Shown piece after piece: positions 1 through 8,752 of a stretch of DNA of 64,000 nucleotides; the stretch's first letter is position 1; every line of letters starts with the position of its first letter. The translations under genes were made by a program, and so were the position numbers. Under the pieces are notes generated by a model. That model had not been told where the DNA came from, searched no databases, and saw only the letters and a list, made by a program, of their open reading frames with translations. Source of the DNA: Bacteroidota bacterium (GTDB lineage Bacteria > Bacteroidota > Bacteroidia > Chitinophagales > Saprospiraceae); contig JAAEZH010000031.1 in NCBI GenBank assembly GCA_018222965.1, forward strand, positions 1 to 64,000, in the 5' to 3' direction.

Positions 1-734
1 ACCTGATCCTCTTCGAGCAGCGGCATGTATTTAAAGCGTAGAAACAGCTGCACCGTCGCCAAGACATCCTTTTCACAATAATGGGAAATGCGTGCCAGGT
101 CTTTTTCCTGCCAGTATACCCGCCCGACCTCGCTACCGTCTATGTCGTCTTTGGGAGAGGGGAATCCCAATACACCTGCCAATAACTTTAAGGCTGTATA
201 GTTTTTCCGATCGCCAAACTTCCAGAGTTCCATGGTGTCGAGGAGGTGTTTGGTCTCCCAGGGCTTTTTGCCATACAATTGAAATGGGCGCGGATGCGGA
301 ATCTGGTGCACCACCATGCGTCGACATAAATAAGGAACATCAAACTCCTTTATATTATGTCCGCAGAAATAATACTTAGCGGGATCCGGATAATACTGGT
401 CAATCAGTTTATTGAATTCGGTTAGCACTTCAGCTTCCGAATCACCGGCAAATGATTTGAGACGCAGTTGCAGTTTTCCGGATGAATCACGGGTCATCAC
501 CCCTACAGATATACATATAGCTTTTCCAAACTCAGCGAAAATACCTGCCTTTTCTTCATACAATGCTGCAATGGTCTCCTCATCGGGATCCGGATCAGCA
601 TTTCGCAATATGGATCGGGCTTTCCCCGACCAAAGATCCTGCATAGTCGGGTCAAGATCTGACCAGGAAGCTTCGCCGGATACACACTCCACGTCTAAAA
701 ACAGGATTCTGGCAACATCAATTGATTGCAGCAT
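1..734 (-). CDS. PolB-like 3'-5' exonuclease (partial, cut by left window edge)
   Basis: The minus-strand frame is open from an ATG at 734 to the window edge (244 codons, no stop). The translation has the three motifs of the DEDDy 3'-5' exonuclease superfamily: LDVE near residues 13-16, GHNIKEFD at about 125-132 and YCEKD at about 219-223. The wording of these motifs fits the predicted PolB-related 3'-5' exonuclease family found across Bacteroidota. Such proteins hydrolyse single-stranded or mispaired 3' ends using two metal ions bound by the acidic residues. The C-terminus lies outside the window. Its promoter region would be 735-850. The exact substrate is unknown; the family call is firm. 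Confidence 0.85.
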   Translation of the reverse strand, partial: MLQSIDVARILFLDVECVSGEASWSDLDPTMQDLWSGKARSILRNADPDPDEETIAALYEEKAGIFAEFGKAICISVGVMTRDSSGKLQLRLKSFAGDSEAEVLTEFNKLIDQYYPDPAKYYFCGHNIKEFDVPYLCRRMVVHQIPHPRPFQLYGKKPWETKHLLDTMELWKFGDRKNYTALKLLAGVLGFPSPKDDIDGSEVGRVYWQEKDLARISHYCEKDVLATVQLFLRFKYMPLLEEDQ

Positions 735-752
735 AACAGCTATTTTAGAGAA

Positions 753-840
753 AAAAAAGGTGAATTTTGACAATGACAAGGTAAAAACCCAAACTCGCAT
801 TCACAATCTCCTTCCTATTTGCCAAAAAAGGTGAATTTTG
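753..840. repeat. 17-bp direct repeat pair upstream of the exonuclease
   Basis: AAAAAAGGTGAATTTTG occurs at 753-769 and again at 824-840, 71 bp apart and in the same orientation. Both copies lie in the 290-bp gap between two divergent genes. The position suits a regulator binding site or a small duplication. No function is shown by the sequence. The rest of the gap (841-1024) is AT-rich with nothing further that I recognise. Confidence 0.6.
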
Positions 841-1024
841 CAAACATCTTAAAATCAGGAACTTACAAAATATTTTTCTTTTTTTTTCATTAAATTATAG
901 TTTCTCTAACGAACAATTCGTTGAATAACTACCTTTTCCTGATGACAACGACAAACGTGATGTCGTTCCCAAAAACGACTTGTTAAACGGACATTTAATA
1001 AAGAAAGAAAAAACCTTATTCACC

Positions 1025-2014
1025 ATGACCACGAATAATTCAAATAATTCAAAACAACGCCTGATGGCCATCGCAGCAGTTGTAGTTGTAGCGCTGCTTG
1101 CCCTTAATGCCATTCTTCTTTTCAACAAATTCAAACTTGACAAGAAAGTAGCACGTCAGGGAGTTGAGCTTCAGGAAGCTCAGCAACTTCAGGAAGAACT
1201 GAATGAGAAATATGACCAGGCACTTGCAGATCTGGAACAACAGCGCAGCGACAACGAAGAAATGAATGCGCTGATTGACCAGCAGCAAGCCGAGCTCTCC
1301 GCTCAAAAAGGTCAGATTGATGACCTGCTTCGCGATTCCCGCAATCTTTCAAAAGCACGGGCTGAACTTGGTAAGCTGAATGCTCAGGTAGAACAGTATC
1401 TGGCGGAAATCAATACGCTTAAAGAGCAGAATCAGTTGCTAACGGATGAAAATTCCCAGCTTGCAACAGACAAGGAAATGCTATCGGGTGACCTCGAACA
1501 ACAGTTGGCTGCCAATGAAGAGCTGAGTACTGCACGGGCTGCGCTGGTAAGCGAAAAAGAAGAGCTGGAATCTCAAAATGAGAACCTCAGCCGCACCGTA
1601 AACTACGCTTCTGTAGTGAAAGTTCAGGAGATTGATGTTACGGGTATGAAGACCAGAGACAATGGCAAAGCCGTTAAGAAAAAGTATGCCAAGAATGTTG
1701 ATCACCTCAAAGTGTGCTTCAACACTACCATAAATGAAATTACGGAGCCAGGTTCAGAGCAATTCTTTGTTCGAATCATCAATCCGGTAGGCGAAACACT
1801 TGCTATCGAAGAACTTGGTTCAGGTATCATGACCAACAGTCAGACCAACGAACAGATTCGCTATACGCAGGTCAAAGAGTACGATTATTCTCAGGACGCT
1901 ACACAACTTTGCTTCCTTTGGGAACCAAACCTTGGATTCCAGGAAGGAACCTACGAAGTAGAAATCTACAACAAAGGATTCCTTGCAGGAGCCGGTAGCT
2001 TCGAACTAAAATAA
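1025..2014 (+). CDS. Membrane-anchored coiled-coil protein of unknown function
   Basis: The ATG at 1025 (MTTNNSNNSKQR) is preferred over an upstream in-frame codon at 980 because the next residues form a standard short cytosolic tip followed by one membrane segment (about residues 14-35). Residues about 40-190 are a long coiled coil rich in Glu, Gln, Leu and Ala. The last 130 residues look like a compact beta domain, ending in GSFELK. Proteins of this layout are common in Bacteroidota next to unrelated genes and have no agreed function; the coil would sit in the periplasm. It is monocistronic, with its own terminator just downstream. Confidence 0.8.
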   Translation: MTTNNSNNSKQRLMAIAAVVVVALLALNAILLFNKFKLDKKVARQGVELQEAQQLQEELNEKYDQALADLEQQRSDNEEMNALIDQQQAELSAQKGQIDDLLRDSRNLSKARAELGKLNAQVEQYLAEINTLKEQNQLLTDENSQLATDKEMLSGDLEQQLAANEELSTARAALVSEKEELESQNENLSRTVNYASVVKVQEIDVTGMKTRDNGKAVKKKYAKNVDHLKVCFNTTINEITEPGSEQFFVRIINPVGETLAIEELGSGIMTNSQTNEQIRYTQVKEYDYSQDATQLCFLWEPNLGFQEGTYEVEIYNKGFLAGAGSFELK

Positions 2015-2068
2015 ACCCGTAGCTCCCTAAGAGCTACCATCAATACCATCCTATTAACTAGTGCTATT

Positions 2069-2101
2069 CCGGGTGTACCTTGTGTACACCCGGATTTTTT
2101 T
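2069..2101 (+). terminator. Intrinsic terminator of the coiled-coil gene
   Basis: CCGGGTGTAC (2069-2078) pairs perfectly with GTACACCCGG (2084-2093) around a 5-nt loop, followed by ATTTTTTTA. It separates the coiled-coil gene from the next operon. Confidence 0.95.
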
Positions 2102-2124
2102 ATGCCTGCCTGAAAAGAACTCTT

Positions 2125-2132
2125 TACCTTTG
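2125..2132 (+). promoter_or_regulatory. -7 promoter element TACCTTTG before DUF2452
   Basis: This is an exact match to the Bacteroidota -7 consensus TAnnTTTG, 55 bp before the start codon of the next gene and just after the terminator. I see no convincing -33 TTTG at the usual spacing. Confidence 0.55.
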
Positions 2133-2145
2133 AAATGGAAAACCA

Positions 2146-2154
2146 TTCGCCGAA
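2146..2154. repeat. TTCGSCGAA palindrome, copy 1 of 14 (intergenic)
   Basis: TTCGCCGAA in the context CATTCGCCGAAAGGC. The same 9-mer (or its complement) starts at 2146, 5965, 9084, 14926, 18530, 21790, 35398, 38893, 42331, 46202, 48404, 52933, 53916 and 55639. Flanks recur too, mostly CATTCGGCGAAAGCC or GCCTTTCGGCGAA, so the full unit is about 15-17 bp. No function can be assigned from the sequence. Confidence 0.75.
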
Positions 2155-2186
2155 AGGCTTGTTTGTATGGCTGAATTGCCTGAAAC

Positions 2187-2663
2187 ATGAAGAAAGAAGA
2201 GAAAGCAAAATCGATGGAGAATCCGATTGACCCCGACAAAGTCGCGGAAAACCCCCATTTATTGCCCTATGCGCATACCGTTGGTGGAGCCGTTATTAAA
2301 CCCATTGACCGGGGAAGAATAAAAGGATTGTCGTTGACTTCCATGTACGATCAGTCGGAAATCCAACTTGACCAAATCCGGGAACAGATCAACCTGCTGG
2401 CCAGTCAGGCCCGGGCGATTAAGGCACGTGTGCTGGTAAGCGAACAAATATACCAGGCCGACATGTCATTTAAACCTGTTATCGGACACGTTTACCACCT
2501 GTATCAGCGTTCCAATGGAAGCTTTGTACTTTCTATGGTTGCACCGGGAGAATGGGGCAATAATGCGCCCTTCGATTTTATCGCCAGTGTTAAACTTATG
2601 GCCGATCATACCTGGGAGATTACGGAAGGCGACGCGGAAAAAATAATTCAGCAAAATTCCTAA
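2187..2663 (+). CDS. DUF2452 family protein
   Basis: The 158-residue product carries the signature of DUF2452: NPIDPDKVAENPHLLPYAHT near the N-terminus, then GGAVIKPIDRG, a central helix with IREQINLLASQA, and GHVYHLYQR followed by LSMVAPGEWG. The family is soluble, widespread in Bacteroidota and has no known activity. A second in-frame ATG at 2214 (MENPIDPDK) matches the usual family start and may be the real one. The gene sits 2 bp before the DUF1573 gene, so the two are probably cotranscribed from the TACCTTTG promoter at 2125. Confidence 0.88.
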   Translation: MKKEEKAKSMENPIDPDKVAENPHLLPYAHTVGGAVIKPIDRGRIKGLSLTSMYDQSEIQLDQIREQINLLASQARAIKARVLVSEQIYQADMSFKPVIGHVYHLYQRSNGSFVLSMVAPGEWGNNAPFDFIASVKLMADHTWEITEGDAEKIIQQNS

Positions 2664-2665
2664 GC

Positions 2666-3031
2666 ATGAAATGGCTTTTTATCATGGCCCTGGCAGCCAC
2701 CCCATTCCTGACCGATCCCGAATCGGTAGTCGAATGGCTGCAACCCATGACCCAGGACTTTGGCGATCTAAACTCCAGAGATGAAGTATCTTTAGATTTT
2801 AAATTCCGAAACATCAGTCCCGACACCCTCACAATAGATGCCGTCAGACCCGACTGCGGCTGTACCTTTTCGGATTGGACCGATGACGCTATTCCTCCGG
2901 ATAGTATCGGAATCCTAAAGGTATATTACGCTCCCAAAGGCCCGGGCTATTTCAAAGAAAAGATCAGAGTCTTTTTCAACAGCCAGCGCAAATCAGAAAA
3001 AATCTTTGTTGAAGGTTATGTGGTAGAATAA
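2666..3031 (+). CDS. DUF1573 domain protein, probably periplasmic
   Basis: A 121-residue protein with a short hydrophobic N-terminus (MKWLFIMALAATPFL) that looks like a signal peptide, followed by one DUF1573 domain: VSLDFKFRNISPDTLTI, RPDCGCTF, then a beta-rich stretch. DUF1573 is an immunoglobulin-like fold related to ASPM/SPD-2/Hydin domains and is abundant in exported Bacteroidota proteins. Two cysteines in the DCGC motif are conserved in the family. Specific role unknown. The gene follows DUF2452 by 2 bp. Confidence 0.88.
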   Translation: MKWLFIMALAATPFLTDPESVVEWLQPMTQDFGDLNSRDEVSLDFKFRNISPDTLTIDAVRPDCGCTFSDWTDDAIPPDSIGILKVYYAPKGPGYFKEKIRVFFNSQRKSEKIFVEGYVVE

Positions 3032-3096
3032 TAGCCTTCGCTTGTCGAGATATTTATCTCAATTCAGACTCTCTCCACATCTTGCGTAATTTCTGT

Positions 3097-3104
3097 TATT
3101 TTTG
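3097..3104 (+). promoter_or_regulatory. -7 promoter element TATTTTTG before lepB
   Basis: An exact TAnnTTTG match followed by CAGCC, 43 bp before the lepB start codon. It could drive the lepB-ftsX-DUF3098-uppP-truB run. The -33 box is not clear. Confidence 0.6.
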
Positions 3105-3146
3105 CAGCCGCCGGGCAAATACGCCCCGTAAGAAACTCTGAAAGCA

Positions 3147-4745
3147 ATGAGCATATTAATCTTTCTCATCATTTCCTATATCCTGCTCAGCATCAGCCTC
3201 TACTTTGTATTCAACAAAGCAGGAGAAGCTGGGTGGAAAGGCCTGGTACCCGGATTAAACTTTGCGGTCTGGTGCAAACTCATAGGTCGTAAAGAGCGCT
3301 ATGCGCTATGGCTGTTGTTTCCCATTGTTAATATTTTCATCTACGCCGGCATGTGTATTGACATGGTGCGCTCTTTCGGCAAAATTAGCTTTTGGGAGGC
3401 AGCCGCATCGGTTATATATGCTCCGGCCTTCTTCTTTTTGCTGGGCACCCGTGAAAACGAAAAATACAGAGGCCCCGTACTGGAACAGGAAAAGGCCTAT
3501 TACATACAATTGGAAGAAGCCAAGGCTGCCGGTAATGCCCGCCAGGTAAAAAAGCTGGAGGCCAATAATCCCTATAAAAAGAGTGCCAGCCGCGAATGGG
3601 CAGAAGCCATCATTTTTGCTGTATTTGCAGCAGCTTTCATCCGTATGTTTCTCATTGAAGCCTATGTGATTCCAACACCTTCCATGGAAGGCTCCTTATT
3701 GGTGGGTGATTATCTCTTCGTGAGTAAAGCGCATTACGGCATTCGCACGCCCAAGACTATCATGATGGTGCCGCTCTTACACAATAGAGTGCCAATTATC
3801 AATACAGAGTCCTATTGGGAGAAACCCAACTTGCCTTTCTGGCGGCTTCCGGCCATTGAGTCGATTGATAGAAACGACCTGGTTGTGTTTAATTATCCGG
3901 AGGGAGACAGTATTTACCTGACTCCCGGAAGAGCATACAGCGTTTATGATGTGCGCAGAAATCCCGGACTCCAGAATCAAATTAGAGGGCGCAATCTAAT
4001 CACCCGTCCGATCGACAAAAAAGACCACTATATCAAACGTTGTGTAGCGGTGGGTGGAGACACCCTCCAGATTCGCGATGGGCAGATATCTATCAATGGC
4101 CAGCCGGTAGAAAATCCGGAATACATCCAATTCTTGCACAAAGTGACTTATGAAGGGCAGTTAAACACTTCAAAGTTTGCAGAATGGGGTATTCTGGACG
4201 GACCCAGCTCCGACATTGCCAGCGCCTCACCCGGCCTGCTCTACCTGCACCTGAATCAGGAACAAGTAGATAAGATCAAAGCTATGGATCCGAGTGTAAG
4301 TGTGGAGAAAGTAGACATTGGCAGTCTTCGGAAAAACCCAAACATGGTTTTCCCTTATGATCTCAACAATAATGCCGACTGGACAATCGACAATTATGGT
4401 CCTTTGTACATACCGAAAAAAGGAGCGACCATCAAATTGACCCCACAAAACCTCAAAGCTTATCGTCGTTGCATTGAAGTTTACGAAGGAAACGACTTTG
4501 AAATAAAAGGTGGTACCTACTATATCAATGGTGAAGAAGCTACCGAATACACCTTCAGGCAAAACTATTACTGGATGATGGGTGACAACCGCCACAATTC
4601 GGAAGACTCTCGTGTTTGGGGTTTTGTTCCGGAAGATCATGTGGTTGGTAAACCGCTGTTTATCTGGTTCTCCACAGAAAATGGAAACATCCGTAATGGC
4701 ATTAACTGGGATCGTATTTTCAGAAAGGCCAACAAGTTTGATTAA
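3147..4745 (+). CDS. lepB: Signal peptidase I
   Basis: A 532-residue type I signal peptidase that cleaves Sec/Tat signal peptides at the outer face of the inner membrane. The N-terminal 105 residues hold three or four hydrophobic segments (DUF5684-like region) found on many Bacteroidota LepB proteins. The peptidase domain follows with PTPSMEGSL (catalytic Ser179), HYIKRCVAVGGD (general base Lys297) and GDNRHNSEDSR at 479-489. It is longer than the roughly 320-residue Escherichia coli enzyme because of the N-terminal region and a large insertion between the Lys and GDN boxes, as is usual in this phylum. First gene of a housekeeping run. Confidence 0.97.
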   Translation: MSILIFLIISYILLSISLYFVFNKAGEAGWKGLVPGLNFAVWCKLIGRKERYALWLLFPIVNIFIYAGMCIDMVRSFGKISFWEAAASVIYAPAFFFLLGTRENEKYRGPVLEQEKAYYIQLEEAKAAGNARQVKKLEANNPYKKSASREWAEAIIFAVFAAAFIRMFLIEAYVIPTPSMEGSLLVGDYLFVSKAHYGIRTPKTIMMVPLLHNRVPIINTESYWEKPNLPFWRLPAIESIDRNDLVVFNYPEGDSIYLTPGRAYSVYDVRRNPGLQNQIRGRNLITRPIDKKDHYIKRCVAVGGDTLQIRDGQISINGQPVENPEYIQFLHKVTYEGQLNTSKFAEWGILDGPSSDIASASPGLLYLHLNQEQVDKIKAMDPSVSVEKVDIGSLRKNPNMVFPYDLNNNADWTIDNYGPLYIPKKGATIKLTPQNLKAYRRCIEVYEGNDFEIKGGTYYINGEEATEYTFRQNYYWMMGDNRHNSEDSRVWGFVPEDHVVGKPLFIWFSTENGNIRNGINWDRIFRKANKFD

Positions 4746-4768
4746 CTTGCCCCTGAAGGTATAATCGA

Positions 4769-5653
4769 ATGGCAGGACCCGAAGCAAAAGGCAAAAGCGC
4801 GCCAAAATCGCGCCCCAATTACTTCTACTCTATTGGAAGTGTAGCCCTGGTATTGTTTGTGCTCGGGCTTTTCGGACTGTTCATCCTGCAATCTCAGCAG
4901 CTTGTTTCCTATTTCAAAGAAAGGATCAACGTAATGATTGAGTTGAGGACCGACAGCAGTCCGGCAGGTATAGACAGCCTGCAAGCCCAATTACAGGCAA
5001 CTCCCTACCTCAAAGCCGGGAGCCTGGAATTCATCAGCAAAGAAGATGCGCTGGAGTTGTTGCGAGACGATTTTGGAGAAGAATTCATGAAGCTCGATTT
5101 ACCCAACCCGCTGTACGATATTATACTCTTTAATGTACGTTCGGATTATATGCGCACCGACAGCCTGGATTTAATCCGTTCTGCCTGGCGTCAAAATCCA
5201 ATCGTAAGCGATGTTTACTATCAGGAACAAGTCGTTGATCTTTTACAAAACAATTTGAAAAGGATTAGCTGGTTTACACTGGGCTTTGGGATCTTTTTCC
5301 TTTTTATAGCTTTTGTGTTGATCCATAATACCATTCGTTTGGCCCTGTATTCAAACCGGCTTTTGATCAAGAACATGGAATTGGTTGGCGCTTCGTGGAC
5401 TTTTATCAGTCGTCCTTTCATTCTCCGGTCAATCAGACATGGTATTTGGAGCGGATTAACAGCAATTGGGATGTTATGCCTGCTCTTATTCTGGTTGCAG
5501 GAAAAATTTCCCGATCTTCGCGATTTACAGAATTGGACACTGATCGGAGTACTTTTTGGCAGCCTCTTACTTTTTGGCATTGCCATTAATGTTGCCAGCA
5601 CCTGGTTTACGGTCAATAAGTATTTGAAAATGCGGGTTGACGAAGTGTATTGA
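4769..5653 (+). CDS. ftsX: Cell division protein FtsX
   Basis: A 294-residue protein with the FtsX/permease layout: a cytosolic tip, a membrane segment at about 23-45, a periplasmic domain of about 115 residues, then three more membrane segments in the C-terminal half. It pairs with the ATPase FtsE (not in this window) and controls peptidoglycan hydrolases at the septum. It lies 23 bp after lepB and before DUF3098 and uppP, a neighbourhood common in Bacteroidota. Confidence 0.92.
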   Translation: MAGPEAKGKSAPKSRPNYFYSIGSVALVLFVLGLFGLFILQSQQLVSYFKERINVMIELRTDSSPAGIDSLQAQLQATPYLKAGSLEFISKEDALELLRDDFGEEFMKLDLPNPLYDIILFNVRSDYMRTDSLDLIRSAWRQNPIVSDVYYQEQVVDLLQNNLKRISWFTLGFGIFFLFIAFVLIHNTIRLALYSNRLLIKNMELVGASWTFISRPFILRSIRHGIWSGLTAIGMLCLLLFWLQEKFPDLRDLQNWTLIGVLFGSLLLFGIAINVASTWFTVNKYLKMRVDEVY

Positions 5654-5711
5654 TCCCGCTTTCGCGAATGCAAATACAATTCAGACAAAAGAAAATTACA
5701 AAGCAAGATAA

Positions 5712-6041
5712 ATGAGCAAGTCCAAGAAAAAAGTGGTTGTAACCACTCAGAAGTCTACTCCGGCCAAAGGGGGTTCCAACCGGAAAGGTTCTGGCAACAG
5801 ACGTGGAAGCAGTCGCCAGCAACCAACCGCTGAAATGGTCTTCGACAAGCAGAACTACATCTGGATGGGTGCGGGTATTGTGTTGATCGTACTCGGACTT
5901 CTTTTGATGAGTGGCGGAGGCATGGACGACCCTAATTCCTGGGATGCCAACAAAATTTACGGCTTTCGCCGAACGGTATTATCTCCTATCCTCCTCGTAG
6001 CAGGACTTGTTGTAGAGATTTACGCCATCTTCAAGAAATAG
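5712..6041 (+). CDS. DUF3098 family membrane protein
   Basis: A 109-residue protein with a basic, Ser/Lys/Arg-rich and probably disordered first 40 residues, then two membrane segments (WMGAGIVLIVLGLLLMSGGG and PILLVAGLVVEIYAIF) around the conserved DPNSWDANKIYGFRRT segment. This is the DUF3098 family, restricted to Bacteroidota and typically found between ftsX and uppP. Function unknown; the position suggests an envelope or division role. One TTCGSCGAA motif (5965-5973) lies inside the gene and encodes part of GFRRT. Confidence 0.92.
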   Translation: MSKSKKKVVVTTQKSTPAKGGSNRKGSGNRRGSSRQQPTAEMVFDKQNYIWMGAGIVLIVLGLLLMSGGGMDDPNSWDANKIYGFRRTVLSPILLVAGLVVEIYAIFKK

Positions 6042-6049
6042 GCCGGTAA

Positions 6050-6844
6050 ATGTCTGAAATCCTGAAATCGCTGGTCCTGGGAATCATTCAGGGGCTGACT
6101 GAGTTTTTGCCTGTCAGCAGCAGCGGCCACCTCGAACTGGCTAAGTTTTTCCTCAACGATCAAAGTCTGGCTGAAGAGAGCCTCCTCATGACGGTGGTGC
6201 TTCACTTTGCCACCGCTCTGGCTACACTCGTCGTGTTTCGAAAAGAAGTCTGGGAAATCCTGAAAGGTTTATTTGCCTTTACATGGAATGAGGCAAGTCG
6301 TTTTTCACTTATGATCGTACTTTCCATGATACCTGCCGGGCTGGTAGGTCTGATTTGGGAAGACACCTTAGACGAACTCTTTAATCGGCGTATTCCGCTG
6401 GTTGCTCTTATGCTTTTTATTACCGGTATTTTGCTATTCTTTGCAGACAAGGCCCAAACAACCGACAAAAAGGTAGGTTGGAAAGAAGCTTTGCTCATCG
6501 GACTGTCTCAGGCATTTGCCATTTTACCCGGTATATCCCGTTCCGGTGCCACCATATCCACTTCCGTATTGCTAAAGATTGACCGGGAACGGGCAGCTCG
6601 GTTCTCCTTTCTTATGGTCGTTCCCCTCATTCTGGGTAAAATGGCCAAAGACCTTATGGATGGTGACCTGAGCAGTCAGGCATCAAATTTCACAAATTTA
6701 TCCGTTGGCTTTACAGCCGCATTTCTAACGGGTATTCTGGCCTGTACCTGGATGATCAGGCTTGTTAAGCGTAGTAAGTTGGTCTATTTTTCCATATATT
6801 GTTTTATTGTAGCCATCATCGCGCTTATCGCATTTTATTTATAA
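6050..6844 (+). CDS. uppP: Undecaprenyl-diphosphatase
   Basis: A 264-residue polytopic membrane enzyme of the UppP/BacA family that dephosphorylates undecaprenyl pyrophosphate so that the lipid carrier can be reused for peptidoglycan and surface glycans. The two diagnostic boxes are present: EFLPVSSSGHLEL near residues 18-30 and LPGISRSGATIS near 157-168. Length matches the family. It starts 8 bp after DUF3098. Confidence 0.97.
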   Translation: MSEILKSLVLGIIQGLTEFLPVSSSGHLELAKFFLNDQSLAEESLLMTVVLHFATALATLVVFRKEVWEILKGLFAFTWNEASRFSLMIVLSMIPAGLVGLIWEDTLDELFNRRIPLVALMLFITGILLFFADKAQTTDKKVGWKEALLIGLSQAFAILPGISRSGATISTSVLLKIDRERAARFSFLMVVPLILGKMAKDLMDGDLSSQASNFTNLSVGFTAAFLTGILACTWMIRLVKRSKLVYFSIYCFIVAIIALIAFYL

Positions 6845-6871
6845 ACTTATTTAAGCAGCAAAGTAAAACTC

Positions 6872-7597
6872 ATGCCAAGCGACGATCCTCTGCCGGGTAG
6901 TTACCTCGAAGGTCGAATGCTATTGGTCGACAAGCCAAAAAGCTGGACCTCATTTGATGTGGTAAATAAAATCAGATACCGCCTCAAAAACCTGCTCAAT
7001 ATCAAAAAGATCAAAGTGGGCCATGCCGGCACCCTCGATCCGCTTGCCACCGGCCTATTGATAATTTGTACCGGAAAGGCGACCAAAAACATACAAACCT
7101 TTCAGGGCCTCCCCAAAGATTATGAGGGAACCATTATCCTGGGAGCAACCACCCCTTCTTACGATGGTGAAACCGAGATTGATGCAACTTTCCCCTTCGA
7201 GCATATCACCCTGGAGGATGTAAAAGAAGCCACCAAATCTCTTACGGGAGAGATCGATCAAATTCCTCCGGTTTTCTCCGCCATAAAAGTAGATGGCCAG
7301 CCCCTTTACAAGAAGGCACGAAAAGGCATTAAAGTAGAAGTGAGAGCCCGCACCGTTACCGTTTTCAATTTTGAGATCACCCGATTTGAATTACCGGAGA
7401 TCGACTTTAAGGTGCATTGCAGTAAGGGTACGTACATCCGCTCATTGGCACACGATCTTGGCAAAGCTTTGAATTCTGGTGCTTATTTGGCCAGCTTACG
7501 ACGCACGGCTATCGGCCCCTATCACATAGACGAAGCCTGGGACCTGGAAGAACTGATAGAACGTTTAAGTCCAAAGGAAAACGAAGGTCAGGATTAG
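6872..7597 (+). CDS. truB: tRNA pseudouridine(55) synthase
   Basis: A 241-residue TruB. The catalytic box GHAGTLDPLATGLL contains the nucleophile Asp56. The N-terminal GRMLLVDKPKSWTSFDVVN and the later IPPVFSAIKVDGQPLYKKAR and KGTYIRSLAHDLG boxes are all intact. It converts U55 to pseudouridine in the T-loop of tRNA. It is the last gene of the lepB run; its 3' end overlaps the convergent hydrolase gene by 4 bp, leaving no room for a separate terminator. Confidence 0.97.
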   Translation: MPSDDPLPGSYLEGRMLLVDKPKSWTSFDVVNKIRYRLKNLLNIKKIKVGHAGTLDPLATGLLIICTGKATKNIQTFQGLPKDYEGTIILGATTPSYDGETEIDATFPFEHITLEDVKEATKSLTGEIDQIPPVFSAIKVDGQPLYKKARKGIKVEVRARTVTVFNFEITRFELPEIDFKVHCSKGTYIRSLAHDLGKALNSGAYLASLRRTAIGPYHIDEAWDLEELIERLSPKENEGQD

Positions 7598-8658
7598 GGG
7601 CTATCCTCCCGGGCGGGTATAGCATCTGCTTCCTCCCTCGTTAAAGAATCTGGTTCTAAGTACTCCGGCACTACGGCTTCTAAAGCTTTGATGGGGGTGC
7701 CATCCGACCAAAAACCCAATGCTGTTTGGCTTTCGCAACCGCAGAGTGCGGTTTTGCACTTTTGGCCTTCATGCACACAATCCATCAGCGCGTCAAAAAC
7801 TTTCCAGTACCCATTAAAATCTACCGGATCAATTCGAGCAATCCGAAGGGCTTTTTTGGCTGTATAATTTCGTACACCGGTATCAAAGCTTTGATCCAGC
7901 GCATAGGGTTGATTGTGCCCGTCCTTTATTCCGGGCGTTCCATACGGATCGGCAGATTGTCTAAGCATAATCCGCGATTCGGTTTGCCGGGCTTCTTCAA
8001 ATACTTTAAGGCTGAATTCGTCGCCCACTACCCCGTCATTCTCGCTGACAAAAACCACCAGTTTCAGATCATTCGGCATATCCCCATAATCCTTAAGACG
8101 TCCGCCTTTCAACCAGCCGGTTCCAGAGGAGCAGATCATCGCTCCTGCAGGTTTGGGAATTTCATAGTCTTCAAAATTGATGGCCAGATCTGAGATAATG
8201 ACCCCGCCGTAGGAATGTCCGACATACACCAGATCGTCCCAAATGGCAAGCGGATAATCACCATTGCTCAATTCTTCTTTTGCATCCTGAATAGCCCGGG
8301 CAACGTGATCGGCAAATTTCGGGGGCCTTGGAAAAACCATATTTCGTTGATAACGAGGGTAAATCACCATATGGCCCTGCTGTACCAGGTGCCGGATCCA
8401 CCCCCCATAAACCATGGGATTATACCCACCATAACCATGCACAAAAACAACAACCCGGGCAGAATCCGGGCGGGGAGCGACGGGTTCAAACAACCAGTAG
8501 CCATCCGGCTTTTGAGCAAAATCATGCATTTTTACATCGCCATGCGGATACACTGCCTCCTCAAAGGAAAACCCGGGTAAAGCCACCCGGGCCGTATCCT
8601 GTGCCGTTACAGAATAAAAACAAAAGCAGGCAAAAAACAGGGCAAAAAATCTGGACAT
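7594..8658 (-). CDS. Secreted alpha/beta hydrolase
   Basis: The ATG at 8658 gives MSRFFALFFACFCFYSVTAQ, a clean Sec signal peptide ending in AQ; an in-frame TTG at 8676 is less likely. The mature part has an alpha/beta hydrolase fold: HGYGGYNP (oxyanion region, about residues 74-81), GHSYGG with nucleophile Ser149, and a DGHNQPYAL segment near the catalytic His. It resembles dienelactone hydrolase or BAAT-type esterases; the substrate is unknown. No T9SS tail is seen, so it is probably periplasmic. Convergent with truB. Confidence 0.8.
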   Translation of the reverse strand: MSRFFALFFACFCFYSVTAQDTARVALPGFSFEEAVYPHGDVKMHDFAQKPDGYWLFEPVAPRPDSARVVVFVHGYGGYNPMVYGGWIRHLVQQGHMVIYPRYQRNMVFPRPPKFADHVARAIQDAKEELSNGDYPLAIWDDLVYVGHSYGGVIISDLAINFEDYEIPKPAGAMICSSGTGWLKGGRLKDYGDMPNDLKLVVFVSENDGVVGDEFSLKVFEEARQTESRIMLRQSADPYGTPGIKDGHNQPYALDQSFDTGVRNYTAKKALRIARIDPVDFNGYWKVFDALMDCVHEGQKCKTALCGCESQTALGFWSDGTPIKALEAVVPEYLEPDSLTREEADAIPAREDSP

Positions 8659-8752
8659 TCTTTTTCTAATTTTCAACTAATTAAACGGTCGAAACCCAAG
8701 TTTCGTTCTCTCTCAAGCAGGAAAAATCGTTTTAGTTTCTACCTTAGCTTCC

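Noticed and set aside
412-834. 140-codon plus-strand frame antisense to the exonuclease
   Set aside because: The minus strand carries clear DEDDy exonuclease motifs over the same bases; the plus-strand product is low in recognisable structure and has no domain.
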